Positions 1-6,874 of a DNA stretch of 64,000 nt are shown here, in pieces. Positions within the stretch are counted from its first letter, which is position 1. Every line of letters starts with the position of its first letter. This DNA comes from Mycobacterium sp. ACS4331. Its GTDB lineage: Bacteria > Actinomycetota > Actinomycetes > Mycobacteriales > Mycobacteriaceae. The notes below the pieces were generated by a model that saw only the letters and a program-made list of their open reading frames with translations, made no database searches and was not told the DNA's origin. Both the position numbers and the translations under genes were made by a program. The stretch is taken from assembly GCF_001667265.1 (NCBI RefSeq), contig NZ_LZHW01000015.1:22089-86088 (forward strand), given 5' to 3'.

Positions 1-51
1 CGCGCTCGCCGGGGTTATTGGCCTCCACATCGGTCAACGTACAGTGCGCAC
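1..51. other. Upstream region of the first gene; possible 5-prime edge of a leftward gene
   Basis: No complete gene is visible. On the minus strand a GTG at 28 opens nine codons that run off the window edge without a stop. This could be the start of a leftward gene, but nine codons cannot be identified. On the plus strand TACAGT at 40-45 is a good mycobacterial -10 hexamer, six bases before the ATG at 52. Confidence 0.25.
40..45 (+). promoter_or_regulatory. -10 hexamer TACAGT before a leaderless uORF
   Basis: TACAGT fits the TANNNT -10 pattern of mycobacterial housekeeping promoters. The ATG at 52 follows after six bases, where transcription would be expected to start. The transcript would therefore be leaderless and begin with the 13-codon reading frame ahead of the glycosylase gene. 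No convincing -35 is seen, which is usual for this promoter class. Confidence 0.4.
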
Positions 52-93
52 ATGATGGACTTGCGGAGTCCCAGCGGCGGTGAGCGCCGGTGA
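52..93 (+). CDS. Putative 13-residue upstream ORF coupled to the glycosylase gene
   Basis: ATG at 52 opens a 13-codon frame (MMDLRSPSGGERR) ending in TGA at 91-93. That stop overlaps the GTG start of the glycosylase at 90-92 as GTGA, the usual mycobacterial translational-coupling arrangement. The -10 hexamer six bases upstream makes the small frame the likely first translated item of a leaderless mRNA. The peptide resembles nothing I know. Its role may simply be to deliver ribosomes to the weak GTG start. It could also be chance, as only position and overlap support it. Confidence 0.35.
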   Translation: MMDLRSPSGGERR

Positions 94-590
94 CGCTCCA
101 CACATCGCCGGAGGTGCGCGGTCTGCCGCCGATTGTCGGAGGCAGACCGCGCATTCTGATCCTCGGCAATGCCCCCAGCGTGCTGTCGCTGGCCAGGCAG
201 CAGTACTACGGGAACCCGCAGAACGCATTCTGGCGCATCACAGGCGAACTGTTCGGCTTCGCCGCCGACGCACCCTATGCCGAACGCACCACCGCGCTGA
301 TCTCACGGGGTGTCGCGGTGTGGGACACGCTGGCGCTGTGCCACCGCGCCGGCAGCCTGGACTCCGCGGTGGAGCGCAACAGCATGGTGGCCAACGACTT
401 TTCAGCCTTCTTCGTCGCCCATCCCAGCATTGAGCGGGTGTACTTCAACGGAGCGGCCGCCGAAGCCAACTTCCGCCGCCTGGTCACCGCAACGCCGCGC
501 GTGCACTACGCCAGGCTGCCGTCGACCAGTCCCGCGCACACCGTCGGATTGGCCGCGAAGCTCGCAGCGTGGCGCGTGATCGCCGACTAG
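90..590 (+). CDS. UDG-superfamily hypoxanthine-DNA glycosylase (family 6 type)
   Basis: Predicted base-excision repair enzyme of 166 residues that would remove deaminated adenine (hypoxanthine) from DNA. The superfamily motif near the N-terminus is GNAPS at residues 26-30, followed by a YYGNPQNAFW segment (39-48) typical of the DNA-deoxyinosine glycosylase branch. The C-terminal substrate loop is LPSTSPAH (143-150). The GTG start at 90 overlaps the stop of a small upstream frame; no other start is available in frame nearby. Its stop overlaps, on the opposite strand, the stop of the L7/L12-like gene in a shared CTAG. The family assignment rests on motifs; substrate preference (hypoxanthine versus uracil) is inferred. 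A second superfamily member, udgB, lies 10 kb downstream. Confidence 0.75.
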   Translation: MTLHTSPEVRGLPPIVGGRPRILILGNAPSVLSLARQQYYGNPQNAFWRITGELFGFAADAPYAERTTALISRGVAVWDTLALCHRAGSLDSAVERNSMVANDFSAFFVAHPSIERVYFNGAAAEANFRRLVTATPRVHYARLPSTSPAHTVGLAAKLAAWRVIAD

Positions 591-841
591 AGCCGGTCGA
601 CTAGATCCTTGGCCTCCTTGAGGCCCAGACCGGTCTCGTCACGCAGCAGTTTGATGGCCGCGATCTTGTTGCCCTGCAGCGCAAGCTGGCGCACCATCTC
701 GCTGACCCCGGGCTCGTCGACGGATTGGGACCGGACAGGTTGGCCGGCCAGGAAGGCCGCGCGTTCAAGCTCGGCGACCCGCCGTTCCAGGTGCTGCACC
801 CTGCGTTCGAGGTCGCTGTCGGAGCTGCCGAAGATCGCCAC
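587..841 (-). CDS. Small protein with L7/L12 C-terminal-like domain
   Basis: An 84-residue protein starting at GTG 841. Residues 1-30 contain a heptad-like stretch (DLERRVQHLERRVAELE) that should form a coiled coil. The C-terminal 45 residues resemble the C-terminal domain of ribosomal protein bL12: a QGNKIAAIKLLRDETGLGLKEAK-like helix-turn-helix is seen, shortened here as NKIAAIKLLR then GLGLKEAKDLV. It is not the ribosomal stalk protein itself because the N-terminal dimerisation domain is replaced by the coiled coil. Related short proteins occur widely in actinobacteria with unknown function. It converges on the glycosylase gene, sharing the bases CTAG at 587-590. Confidence 0.75.
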   Translation of the reverse strand: MAIFGSSDSDLERRVQHLERRVAELERAAFLAGQPVRSQSVDEPGVSEMVRQLALQGNKIAAIKLLRDETGLGLKEAKDLVDRL

Positions 842-868
842 GAGCGTAAGTGTGGCTGATCCCGCCAC

Positions 869-926
869 CGAGCGTGCGGGTTTGCACACCGATGCGCGGC
901 GGGTTGCGTACAGACACGCACGCTCG
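869..926. terminator. 10-bp inverted repeat after amiB2
   Basis: CGAGCGTGCG at 869-878 pairs perfectly with CGCACGCTCG at 917-926 around a 38-base interval. It lies about 20 bases beyond the amiB2 stop and before the next leftward gene. There is no T tract, so it may be a stem-only mycobacterial terminator or an mRNA 3-prime-end structure. Confidence 0.45.
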
Positions 927-947
927 CGGAAAGAGGGCGGGTCAGCG

Positions 948-2345
948 TCAGGACACCGACGGCCGCCGCTGCGCCCACGGCCGGTCCGCCTCGATCTCCG
1001 CGGCCAACGAGAGCAGCGTGGCCTCATCAAAGGGCCTGCCCACCAACTGAATCGACAGCGGCAGCCCCGAACTGTCCAGACCCCACGGTACGACGGCCGC
1101 GGGTTGGCCGGTGGCGTTGAACGCGATCTGGAACGGCACCCGGGCGGCCACCAGCGACAGCGTCGAGACGGCACCGAGCCTGCGGTAGGCCCCGATCTTC
1201 GACGGCCCGGTGGCCGTTCCCGGCGTGATGACGACGTCGACGTCGTCGAAGATGGACAGCACGCGGGCGGAGAACTCCTGTTCTGCGGCACGGATTTTCG
1301 CGATGCGCGCGTCCGAGAACATCCGTCCGATGCGGGCCACACCGCGGGTCCGCGAGTCCAGCCGCTCCTGATGCGGCAGCACGCGGACATCGTCGTGGAC
1401 GCCGCGGATGTAGCGCGGCAGCATCTGGGTGTACACCGATGTCGGCGGATAGTCGATGTCGCGCTCGACCACGTCGTGGCCGAGTTCGCGCAGCACCTGA
1501 CCGGCCTGGTGCACCGCGGCACGGTGCCCAGCGTCCACACGTGCGGTCACCATGGGTGGCACCTTGGTGGTCAGCGCGACGCGCAGGCGGTTCGGCGGTC
1601 GCGATGCGGCGCGCACGAACCCGCCCTCGGGGCCGGGCATCGCCTTATCGCATGTGACGTCCAGGAACAGTGCGGCGTCCTCGACCGTGTGCGTCAGCGG
1701 ACCGTTGACCACCATGCCGTTCCAGGCGTCGTCGTGCGGCGACAGCGGCACCCGGCCGCGCTGGGGTTTCAGACCGAACAGTCCGCACCAGGACGCGGGG
1801 ATGCGGATGGATCCCGCACCATCGGAGCCCAGGGCGATGGGCGCCAGACCCGCGGCCACCGCGGCGGCGCTGCCGCCACTGCTGCCGCCGGGCGTACGGG
1901 AGATGTCCCAGGGGTTGTGCGTCGCACCATAGGAGATGGTCTCGGTGAACGGCCAGATCATCATCTCCGGCACGGCGGTCTTGCCGAGGACGATCGCGCC
2001 GGCTTCACGAAGCAGACGCACCACCTCGGCGTCTTTCGAGGGGGCCGGGCCGTGGGCGGTGCCGCCGAAGGTGGTCGGCGTGCCCGCGACGTCGGTGTCG
2101 TCCTTGATGGCGATCGGCACACCGAGCAGCGGCAGTCGCTCCCCTGCGTCCAACCGCTTCTGCGCCTCGTCGGCGGCCCTGCGGGCCTGATCGGCGAACA
2201 CCACGCGATACGACCGCAGTTCCGGGTCCAGCCGGGCGATGCGTTCGAGGTACAGCTCGGTGAGCGCCGGCGCGGTGATCGCGCCCGAGACCAGCAGCCG
2301 GGCCTGCTCGGCGGCGCCGGCGAAGGCCAACTCGATGGAGTCCAT
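948..2345 (-). CDS. amiB2: Amidase, AmiB2-like
   Basis: Amidase-signature hydrolase of 465 residues that cleaves carbon-nitrogen amide bonds; the natural substrate is unknown. The Ser-cisSer-Lys triad is visible: Lys81 in PIAIKDDTD, cis-Ser154 in PGGSSGGSAAA, and nucleophile Ser178 in DGAGSIRIPA. The S154-S178 spacing of 24 matches the family. The start is placed at ATG 2345 because the frame upstream is basic, low-complexity shadow sequence and would overrun the TetR gene. It lies just downstream of a TetR gene on the same strand (34-base gap), so the two may be co-transcribed. M. tuberculosis Rv1263 (amiB2) has nearly the same length and also lies near a HIT and a Ddn-type gene. Confidence 0.85.
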   Translation of the reverse strand: MDSIELAFAGAAEQARLLVSGAITAPALTELYLERIARLDPELRSYRVVFADQARRAADEAQKRLDAGERLPLLGVPIAIKDDTDVAGTPTTFGGTAHGPAPSKDAEVVRLLREAGAIVLGKTAVPEMMIWPFTETISYGATHNPWDISRTPGGSSGGSAAAVAAGLAPIALGSDGAGSIRIPASWCGLFGLKPQRGRVPLSPHDDAWNGMVVNGPLTHTVEDAALFLDVTCDKAMPGPEGGFVRAASRPPNRLRVALTTKVPPMVTARVDAGHRAAVHQAGQVLRELGHDVVERDIDYPPTSVYTQMLPRYIRGVHDDVRVLPHQERLDSRTRGVARIGRMFSDARIAKIRAAEQEFSARVLSIFDDVDVVITPGTATGPSKIGAYRRLGAVSTLSLVAARVPFQIAFNATGQPAAVVPWGLDSSGLPLSIQLVGRPFDEATLLSLAAEIEADRPWAQRRPSVS

Positions 2346-2379
2346 GGCCGCAGCGTAGCCAGTCGAACTGTGCGATCCG

Positions 2380-2982
2380 TCAAGACTCGAAGATGTGCCG
2401 CACCGTGCGGGCGGCCTGCTGCACGAACGGCACTGGGCCGTCCTCGGGGGCGGGTTGCGCGCTGGCCCAGCGTGCCATCCCCGCACGAACCGTGGTCAGC
2501 ACCAGTGCCGCCATCAGCGTGGGAATCTCGTCGTCGGCCTGCAGCCCGCAGCGCCGTGCCACCAGTCCGGCGATCTCGCGTTCGCCACGCTGGAATCCGG
2601 CGAGCATCGCTGCCTGCACCACGGGTGTGGTGGCGGCGATCTCGAGCACGGCGACCGCGTGGTGGCGTCCGGGGGCATCGGCGAGGTGGTCGGCCACCAG
2701 GGTGATCAGCTCGGTGAACACCGTCACGTACGGCGCGGCGCCCGCCGCGATGAACCCCTCGGTCAGATGCCCAGGCAGTTCGGGCGGTCCCGACGCGATC
2801 GCCGACTCCTTGTTGGGGAAGTAGTTGAAGAAGGTCCGCGGCGCGACTCCGGCCGCGGCGCAGATCTCCTCCACGGTGACCCCGTCGAACCCGCGGGTCC
2901 GCACCAGATCGATGGCCGCGTCGCGGATGTCCGCCGTGGTCTGGCGGCGTCGTCGCGCACGCAGATCGGGCTTACCGGCCAC
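2380..2982 (-). CDS. TetR-family transcriptional regulator
   Basis: A 200-residue regulator. The N-terminal helix-turn-helix spans about residues 14-60 (ADIRDAAIDLVRTRGFDGVT, then EEICAAAGVAPRTFFNYFPN), with the FFNYFPNKE end typical of TetR proteins. The C-terminal ligand/dimer domain is not similar to a subclass I can name. It lies between an acyltransferase-like gene (6-base gap) and amiB2 (34-base gap), all leftward, and probably controls this small operon. The effector is unknown. Confidence 0.9.
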   Translation of the reverse strand: MAGKPDLRARRRRQTTADIRDAAIDLVRTRGFDGVTVEEICAAAGVAPRTFFNYFPNKESAIASGPPELPGHLTEGFIAAGAAPYVTVFTELITLVADHLADAPGRHHAVAVLEIAATTPVVQAAMLAGFQRGEREIAGLVARRCGLQADDEIPTLMAALVLTTVRAGMARWASAQPAPEDGPVPFVQQAARTVRHIFES

Positions 2983-2988
2983 CGCCGG

Positions 2989-3858
2989 TCACCCGTCCTG
3001 CGGTTGGACCGCGCGGTGCCAGGCCAGTGGGTTCAGTTCGCGGTACGGGTCGTCGCCGCGGACGGTCAGCAGATCGTCGAGGAGCCGTTCAAGCGACGCC
3101 TTGGTCTCGTTCCGCACCGACGTCACCCACTTCGCGACGGCGGTGCGAGCCGGCCTGGTGGTCGAGATCGGTTCCCCGAACGCCAGGTACATCCGCTGCG
3201 GGCGCGGAATCAGCGTGGGACCGACTCCTCGGACCAGTGGCATCGCCATATCCGGGGGCCCACCCGGCAGGGCCCGATGGGCGGCCTGAATGAGTCTGCC
3301 CCACATACTGTCTCGGGTCGTCAGGCTCTGATAGACATCGTCACCGCCGACCAGGCCAACGGGCACGATGGGGTAGTCCCGGGCCACCGCCTCGCGAGCG
3401 AAGCCCTCGCGCTGCTTCCAGCGCAGCACGTACTCCTCGCCCTTGAACTTCGCGATCTCCTGGCCACCGCCGGGGAACACCAGGATGGTCTCGTCGTGGT
3501 CCATCAACTCCCGCACGCTCTCGGGCGACCCCACCACGCCGCCATAGGCCGCGATCAGATCAGCCGCGGGACCCCGGTGCATTCCGAATGCGCGGTCAGC
3601 GAGCATGCGCACCTCGCCGCCGATGGCCCTGCGCACGTAGTGCGGGATCAGGAACACCTCGGCGAAGGAGGCCGCGGTGTGGTTGCCCACCAACAGGAAA
3701 CGTCCATCGGCCGGCAGATTGTCCAGACCTGTGACGTACGGACGAGCGATGTCGACGACAGGGCGCAGCGCGCCGTCGGCGGCCGCCCAGGCCTGGCGGA
3801 GGCGTCGCACGCGTGGCGACGGATCCAGCAGCGCAGCAGCGGCGGCTGAATCGCTCAT
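2989..3858 (-). CDS. Lysophospholipid/glycerolipid acyltransferase family protein
   Basis: A 289-residue member of the LPLAT fold (MGAT/DGAT-like branch), expected to acylate a glycerolipid or related alcohol at the membrane. The block GNHTAASFAEVF occupies the catalytic-His site, and FPGGGQE with a downstream WKQREGFA forms the second conserved block. The usual H-x4-D acidic residue is not at the expected spacing: His is followed by TAASF. I therefore do not assign a substrate. Two ATGs compete, at 3864 and 3858; GGAGG sits one base before the first and seven before the second, so 3858 is preferred. It precedes the TetR gene by six bases. Confidence 0.75.
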   Translation of the reverse strand: MSDSAAAAALLDPSPRVRRLRQAWAAADGALRPVVDIARPYVTGLDNLPADGRFLLVGNHTAASFAEVFLIPHYVRRAIGGEVRMLADRAFGMHRGPAADLIAAYGGVVGSPESVRELMDHDETILVFPGGGQEIAKFKGEEYVLRWKQREGFAREAVARDYPIVPVGLVGGDDVYQSLTTRDSMWGRLIQAAHRALPGGPPDMAMPLVRGVGPTLIPRPQRMYLAFGEPISTTRPARTAVAKWVTSVRNETKASLERLLDDLLTVRGDDPYRELNPLAWHRAVQPQDG

Positions 3859-3974
3859 CGACATTCCTCCCGGGGGATCACAGGCCCTGGCGGTCGGGCA
3901 TTCACCATCAATTCTTGCACAGACTGCAAACAGTGCACATGTGGCATGCGCCACGGCCGATCGGCGAGGCCCGC

Positions 3975-3980
3975 TAACGT
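3975..3980 (+). promoter_or_regulatory. -10 hexamer TAACGT, leaderless HIT gene
   Basis: TAACGT lies seven bases before the ATG at 3988 and no Shine-Dalgarno sequence is present. This predicts a leaderless transcript for the HIT gene and supports the chosen start over longer in-frame alternatives. Confidence 0.45.
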
Positions 3981-3987
3981 GGCCGAC

Positions 3988-4407
3988 ATGACTTGCGTGT
4001 TCTGCGACATCGTCTCCGGGGACGCACCGGCAATCCGCATCCACGAGGACGACGACTACCTGGCGATCCTCGACATCCGCCCGATCGTGCGCGGCCACAC
4101 CCTGGTGATCCCGAAACGGCATCACACCGACCTGACCGACACCCCCGCCGAGACCATCGCGGGAATGACGATCCTGGGACAGCGCATCGCGCAGGCCGCG
4201 CGAGCCTCAGACCTGCGCGCCGACGGCAACAACATCGTCATCAACGACGGCAGGGCCGCGTTTCAGACGGTCTTCCACATCCACCTGCATGTGGCTCCTC
4301 GTCACGACGGCGACAAGCTGTCCTTCGCCAAAGGACTTGTGGTGCGCCGTGATCCGGACCGCGAGGAGACCGCCCGCATTCTGCGGGAGGCGTTGGCGCG
4401 GTTGTAA
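3988..4407 (+). CDS. HIT-domain nucleotide hydrolase/transferase
   Basis: A 139-residue histidine-triad protein of the HINT type that would hydrolyse purine nucleoside phosphoramidates or dinucleotides. The triad motif HIHLHVAP has His97, His99 and His101. Cys3 and Cys6 near the N-terminus, with a later His pair (45-46), suggest the zinc-binding form of the family. Start at ATG 3988 is favoured by the motif position and by a -10 hexamer seven bases upstream. It is followed by a Ddn-like gene 27 bases downstream on the same strand, the same pairing as M. tuberculosis Rv1262c-Rv1261c. Confidence 0.88.
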   Translation: MTCVFCDIVSGDAPAIRIHEDDDYLAILDIRPIVRGHTLVIPKRHHTDLTDTPAETIAGMTILGQRIAQAARASDLRADGNNIVINDGRAAFQTVFHIHLHVAPRHDGDKLSFAKGLVVRRDPDREETARILREALARL

Positions 4408-4434
4408 CGCGCGCCGAGGGGGCACACTGGGTAC

Positions 4435-4875
4435 ATGCCCACACTCACGATCCCCTCCCCTCTGGTCGCCTTCGTGCGCGTACACGACACGCTGTACCAG
4501 CGCACACGGGGTTGGGTGGGCCACCGCATTCCGGGCATGCCCTCAAACCTGATGCTGCACACCGTGGGCGCCAAGACCGGCGCACCGCGCACCACGACGC
4601 TGACCTACGCCAATGACGGCAACGACTACCTGATCGTCGCCTCCAATGGCGGAGCCACGCGAAACCCGGCCTGGTACCACAACATCAAGGCCCACCCGGC
4701 GGTGGAGATCAACATCGGGCCACGACGGTTCCCGGTCACGGCGGAGATCGTCGGGCCCGATCATCCGGACTACGAACGCCTGTGGCGCGTCGTCAACGAC
4801 AACAACAGCGACAGGTACCGCGCGTACCAGAAGAAGACCACGCGACCGATCTCGGTGATCAGGCTCAGACCCTGA
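4435..4875 (+). CDS. Deazaflavin (F420)-dependent nitroreductase/quinone reductase, Ddn family
   Basis: A 146-residue split beta-barrel protein of the Ddn family, which uses reduced F420 to reduce quinones or nitro compounds at the membrane. Family features are HTVGAKTGAPRTTTLTY (about residues 42-58), the glycine-rich VASNGGATRNPAWYHN segment (about 71-86) and an aromatic C-terminal region. The length is typical. It follows the HIT gene and converges on cstR with a 10-base gap. It matches Rv1261c in context. F420 versus FMN use is inferred from the family branch. Confidence 0.85.
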   Translation: MPTLTIPSPLVAFVRVHDTLYQRTRGWVGHRIPGMPSNLMLHTVGAKTGAPRTTTLTYANDGNDYLIVASNGGATRNPAWYHNIKAHPAVEINIGPRRFPVTAEIVGPDHPDYERLWRVVNDNNSDRYRAYQKKTTRPISVIRLRP

Positions 4876-4885
4876 GACCGTGGGG

Positions 4886-5170
<285 letters not shown>

Positions 5171-5189
5171 TCAGAACAGGGAACCCATG

Positions 5190-5205
5190 GTACCGGCGGG
5201 GGTAT
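5190..5205. promoter_or_regulatory. CstR-type operator upstream of cstR
   Basis: GTACCGGCGGGGGTAT is a degenerate copy of the TACCC/GGGTA operator found four times in the 6724-6831 region. It lies about 35 bases before the cstR start and after the tauE stop. It suggests that the repressor has its own autoregulated promoter as well as possible readthrough from tauE. Confidence 0.5.
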
Positions 5206-5217
5206 TCCCGGCAAGGC

Positions 5218-6093
5218 TCACGCTGGAGCATTCGGACCCGGCCATACGTGGGACAGCCACCGCAGCGGGCACAGTCCACGGCGCGCACATGTCCAGGCCA
5301 TGACCGCGGCCAGGGCAGTCGCGCCGCCCGCCACGGCACCCACGACCGGATGGATCTCCTGGGCCAGGATGACTGACGCCATCACCAGCACGAACCAGCC
5401 GAAGGCACGGCGCAGCACGTCGGGGCTGATCAGCGCGGTCAACCGCGCGCCGACCAGTGCACCCGCCACGGCCGCGGCCGTCACGCCAAGTGCCACCGGC
5501 CAATCGACGGCCACGCTGAACAGATGCCCCGCCAGACCGGCGAAGGAGTTCATCGCGATGACGATCAGCGATGTCCCGACGGCGACGGGCATCGGCAGTC
5601 CGCCGAGCAGTGCGAGGGCGGGCACCACCAGGAAGCCACCCCCTGCGCCGATCATGCCGGTGACCAGGCCGACCGCCAGCCCCTGTGCGATGACCTTCAA
5701 CACCGGCAGTCGACGCGCCGCCGCACCCGCCTGCACCTCCCGGCGACCACGCAGCATCGGGATCGCGGTGGCCACCATCACGACAGCGAAGGCGATCAGC
5801 AGCACCGTGCCCGGAATGAACGTCGACAGCACGCCGCCGCCGTAGGCGCCGACCATCCCGGCCAGCCCGAAGATCAGGCCGGTGCGCCACCGCACCCGGC
5901 CCGCCCTGGCATGCGAGATGGCGCCGACGGCACTCGTGACGCCGACCACCAGAAGCGAGGTGGCGATCGCCTCTTTGGGCTCCATGCCCGCGACATAGGC
6001 CAGCAGCGGGACGGTCAGGATCGATCCCCCTCCGCCGAGCAGTCCCAGCGTGATGCCGATGAAGACGGCGAGGATCAGGGTCAGCGCGAACAT
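5218..6093 (-). CDS. TauE/SafE-type sulfite/sulfur anion exporter
   Basis: A 291-residue integral membrane protein of the TauE/SafE family, which moves sulfite, thiosulfate or organosulfonates across the membrane. Two internally similar halves each begin with a glycine-rich block: GITLGLLGGGGSILTVP near residues 12-28 and GLVTGMIGAGGGFLVVP near 139-155. This is the family hallmark. About eight hydrophobic segments are seen. The start codon (ATG 6093) overlaps the 3-prime end of the upstream rhodanese gene by 13 bases, so the two are translationally coupled. In staphylococcal cst operons a TauE protein exports the sulfite or thiosulfate made during persulfide oxidation; the same role is inferred here. 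Confidence 0.85.
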   Translation of the reverse strand: MFALTLILAVFIGITLGLLGGGGSILTVPLLAYVAGMEPKEAIATSLLVVGVTSAVGAISHARAGRVRWRTGLIFGLAGMVGAYGGGVLSTFIPGTVLLIAFAVVMVATAIPMLRGRREVQAGAAARRLPVLKVIAQGLAVGLVTGMIGAGGGFLVVPALALLGGLPMPVAVGTSLIVIAMNSFAGLAGHLFSVAVDWPVALGVTAAAVAGALVGARLTALISPDVLRRAFGWFVLVMASVILAQEIHPVVGAVAGGATALAAVMAWTCARRGLCPLRWLSHVWPGPNAPA

Positions 6094-6689
6094 GGTTGCG
6101 CCATCACGTTTTCCGCCGGACAGTCGCCGATGAGCTGGGCGACGACCGACCGGGCATCGCAGCGCGCCCCGCGGTTGTAGGGCAGCTTGGCAAGGGCCAT
6201 GCCCATGGCGCAGGTGTTGGTCACCGCCGCGAAGGTCAACCCACCGCCGACCGCCCCGGCCAGCCACTTGAGCTTGGGAGCGGCGATGCTGCCCAGAATG
6301 CTGGTCAGCACGATCGAACCCGCCACCAGCCGGACTTGGCGTTCCAGGTCCCAGCGCTGCGCCCCGCGGTTGACCGCGAATCCCTGGGCCTGCCAGGCCA
6401 TGATGCCGCCGTCGAGGATGTGCACGTTGGACAGCCCCGCGTTGCGCAGCGTCTCCTCGGCCTGGGCGGCGCGCTGTCCTGATCGGCAGACCAGGATGAC
6501 GTCCTCGGCGAGATGGCCGGCGATCTCGTCGCGATGCTCCCGCAGCAGGTCCAGCGGGACGTTGTACGCGCCGGCGATGTGGGCGGACTCGAACTCAGCG
6601 GGAGTTCGAACGTCGAGCACACGCGGCGGAGCCGGCGAGGCCAGCAGGTCGCTGAGGCGGTTCGAATCGACGACGGAGGGTGCGGTCAT
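6081..6689 (-). CDS. Membrane-anchored rhodanese, YgaP-like
   Basis: A 202-residue sulfurtransferase. Residues 1-120 form a single rhodanese domain with the active-site loop CRSGQR (Cys68 carries the persulfide) and a DGGIMAWQAQG end. Residues about 125-180 match the DUF2892/YgaP membrane hairpin: RQVRLVAGSIVLTS, then GGGLTFAAVTNTCAMGMALAKLPYN. The C-terminus has extra cysteines beyond that domain. The ribosome site AAAGGA precedes ATG 6689. It is the first gene of a leftward operon, rhodanese-tauE-(cstR), divergent from cstB. It probably accepts sulfane sulfur at the membrane face, taking the place of CstA in other cst operons. Confidence 0.85.
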   Translation of the reverse strand: MTAPSVVDSNRLSDLLASPAPPRVLDVRTPAEFESAHIAGAYNVPLDLLREHRDEIAGHLAEDVILVCRSGQRAAQAEETLRNAGLSNVHILDGGIMAWQAQGFAVNRGAQRWDLERQVRLVAGSIVLTSILGSIAAPKLKWLAGAVGGGLTFAAVTNTCAMGMALAKLPYNRGARCDARSVVAQLIGDCPAENVMAQPCSR

Positions 6690-6723
6690 GTCTTGTCCTT
6701 TCGGCCCAGGGCCCGTGAGTCTC

Positions 6724-6739
6724 ATACCCATGGGGGTAT
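6724..6739. promoter_or_regulatory. CstR-type operator 1
   Basis: ATACCCATGGGGGTAT is a near-palindromic operator copy nearest the rhodanese start. It belongs to a set of four 16-bp sites with outer ATAC/GTAT arms and C/G-rich inner tracts, the pattern expected for CsoR/CstR repressors. Confidence 0.65.
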
Positions 6740-6760
6740 CGTTTGGCACCCATGATAGGC

Positions 6761-6776
6761 ATACCCAGAGGGGTAT
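6761..6776. promoter_or_regulatory. CstR-type operator 2
   Basis: ATACCCAGAGGGGTAT is the second operator copy. Its start is 37 bases from copy 1 and 34 from copy 3. The separate spacing suggests that copies 1-2 serve the leftward promoter and copies 3-4 the rightward one. Confidence 0.65.
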
Positions 6777-6794
6777 CGGCAAGTGTGTTCCACA

Positions 6795-6810
6795 ATACCC
6801 CCAGGGGTAC
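6795..6810. promoter_or_regulatory. CstR-type operator 3
   Basis: ATACCCCCAGGGGTAC ends at the base before the TTGACA hexamer at 6811. It is 21 bases (two helical turns) from copy 4, so repressor tetramers could bind side by side on the same DNA face. Confidence 0.65.
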
Positions 6811-6840
6811 TTGACATACCTAGGGGGGTATCTGCACAGT
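6811..6840 (+). promoter_or_regulatory. Promoter of cstB-sqr
   Basis: A perfect -35 hexamer TTGACA lies at 6811-6816. A weak -10, CACAGT at 6835-6840, follows at 18-base spacing and ends 34 bases before the cstB ATG. Operator 4 fills the spacer, which is a classical layout for steric repression. Confidence 0.5.
6816..6831. promoter_or_regulatory. CstR-type operator 4 inside the cstB promoter
   Basis: ATACCTAGGGGGGTAT shares its first A with the last base of TTGACA and extends toward the -10. Binding here should directly block RNA polymerase at the cstB-sqr promoter. Confidence 0.65.
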
Positions 6841-6874
6841 GGATGTCAACGGCTCTCTCGAAAGGACGCCAACG

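Noticed and set aside
609..2705. A 698-codon open frame on the plus strand opposite amiB2.
   Set aside because: It is antisense to a convincing amidase, rich in Arg/Gly/His/Gln, and has no family motif. Long antisense frames are expected in GC-rich genomes.
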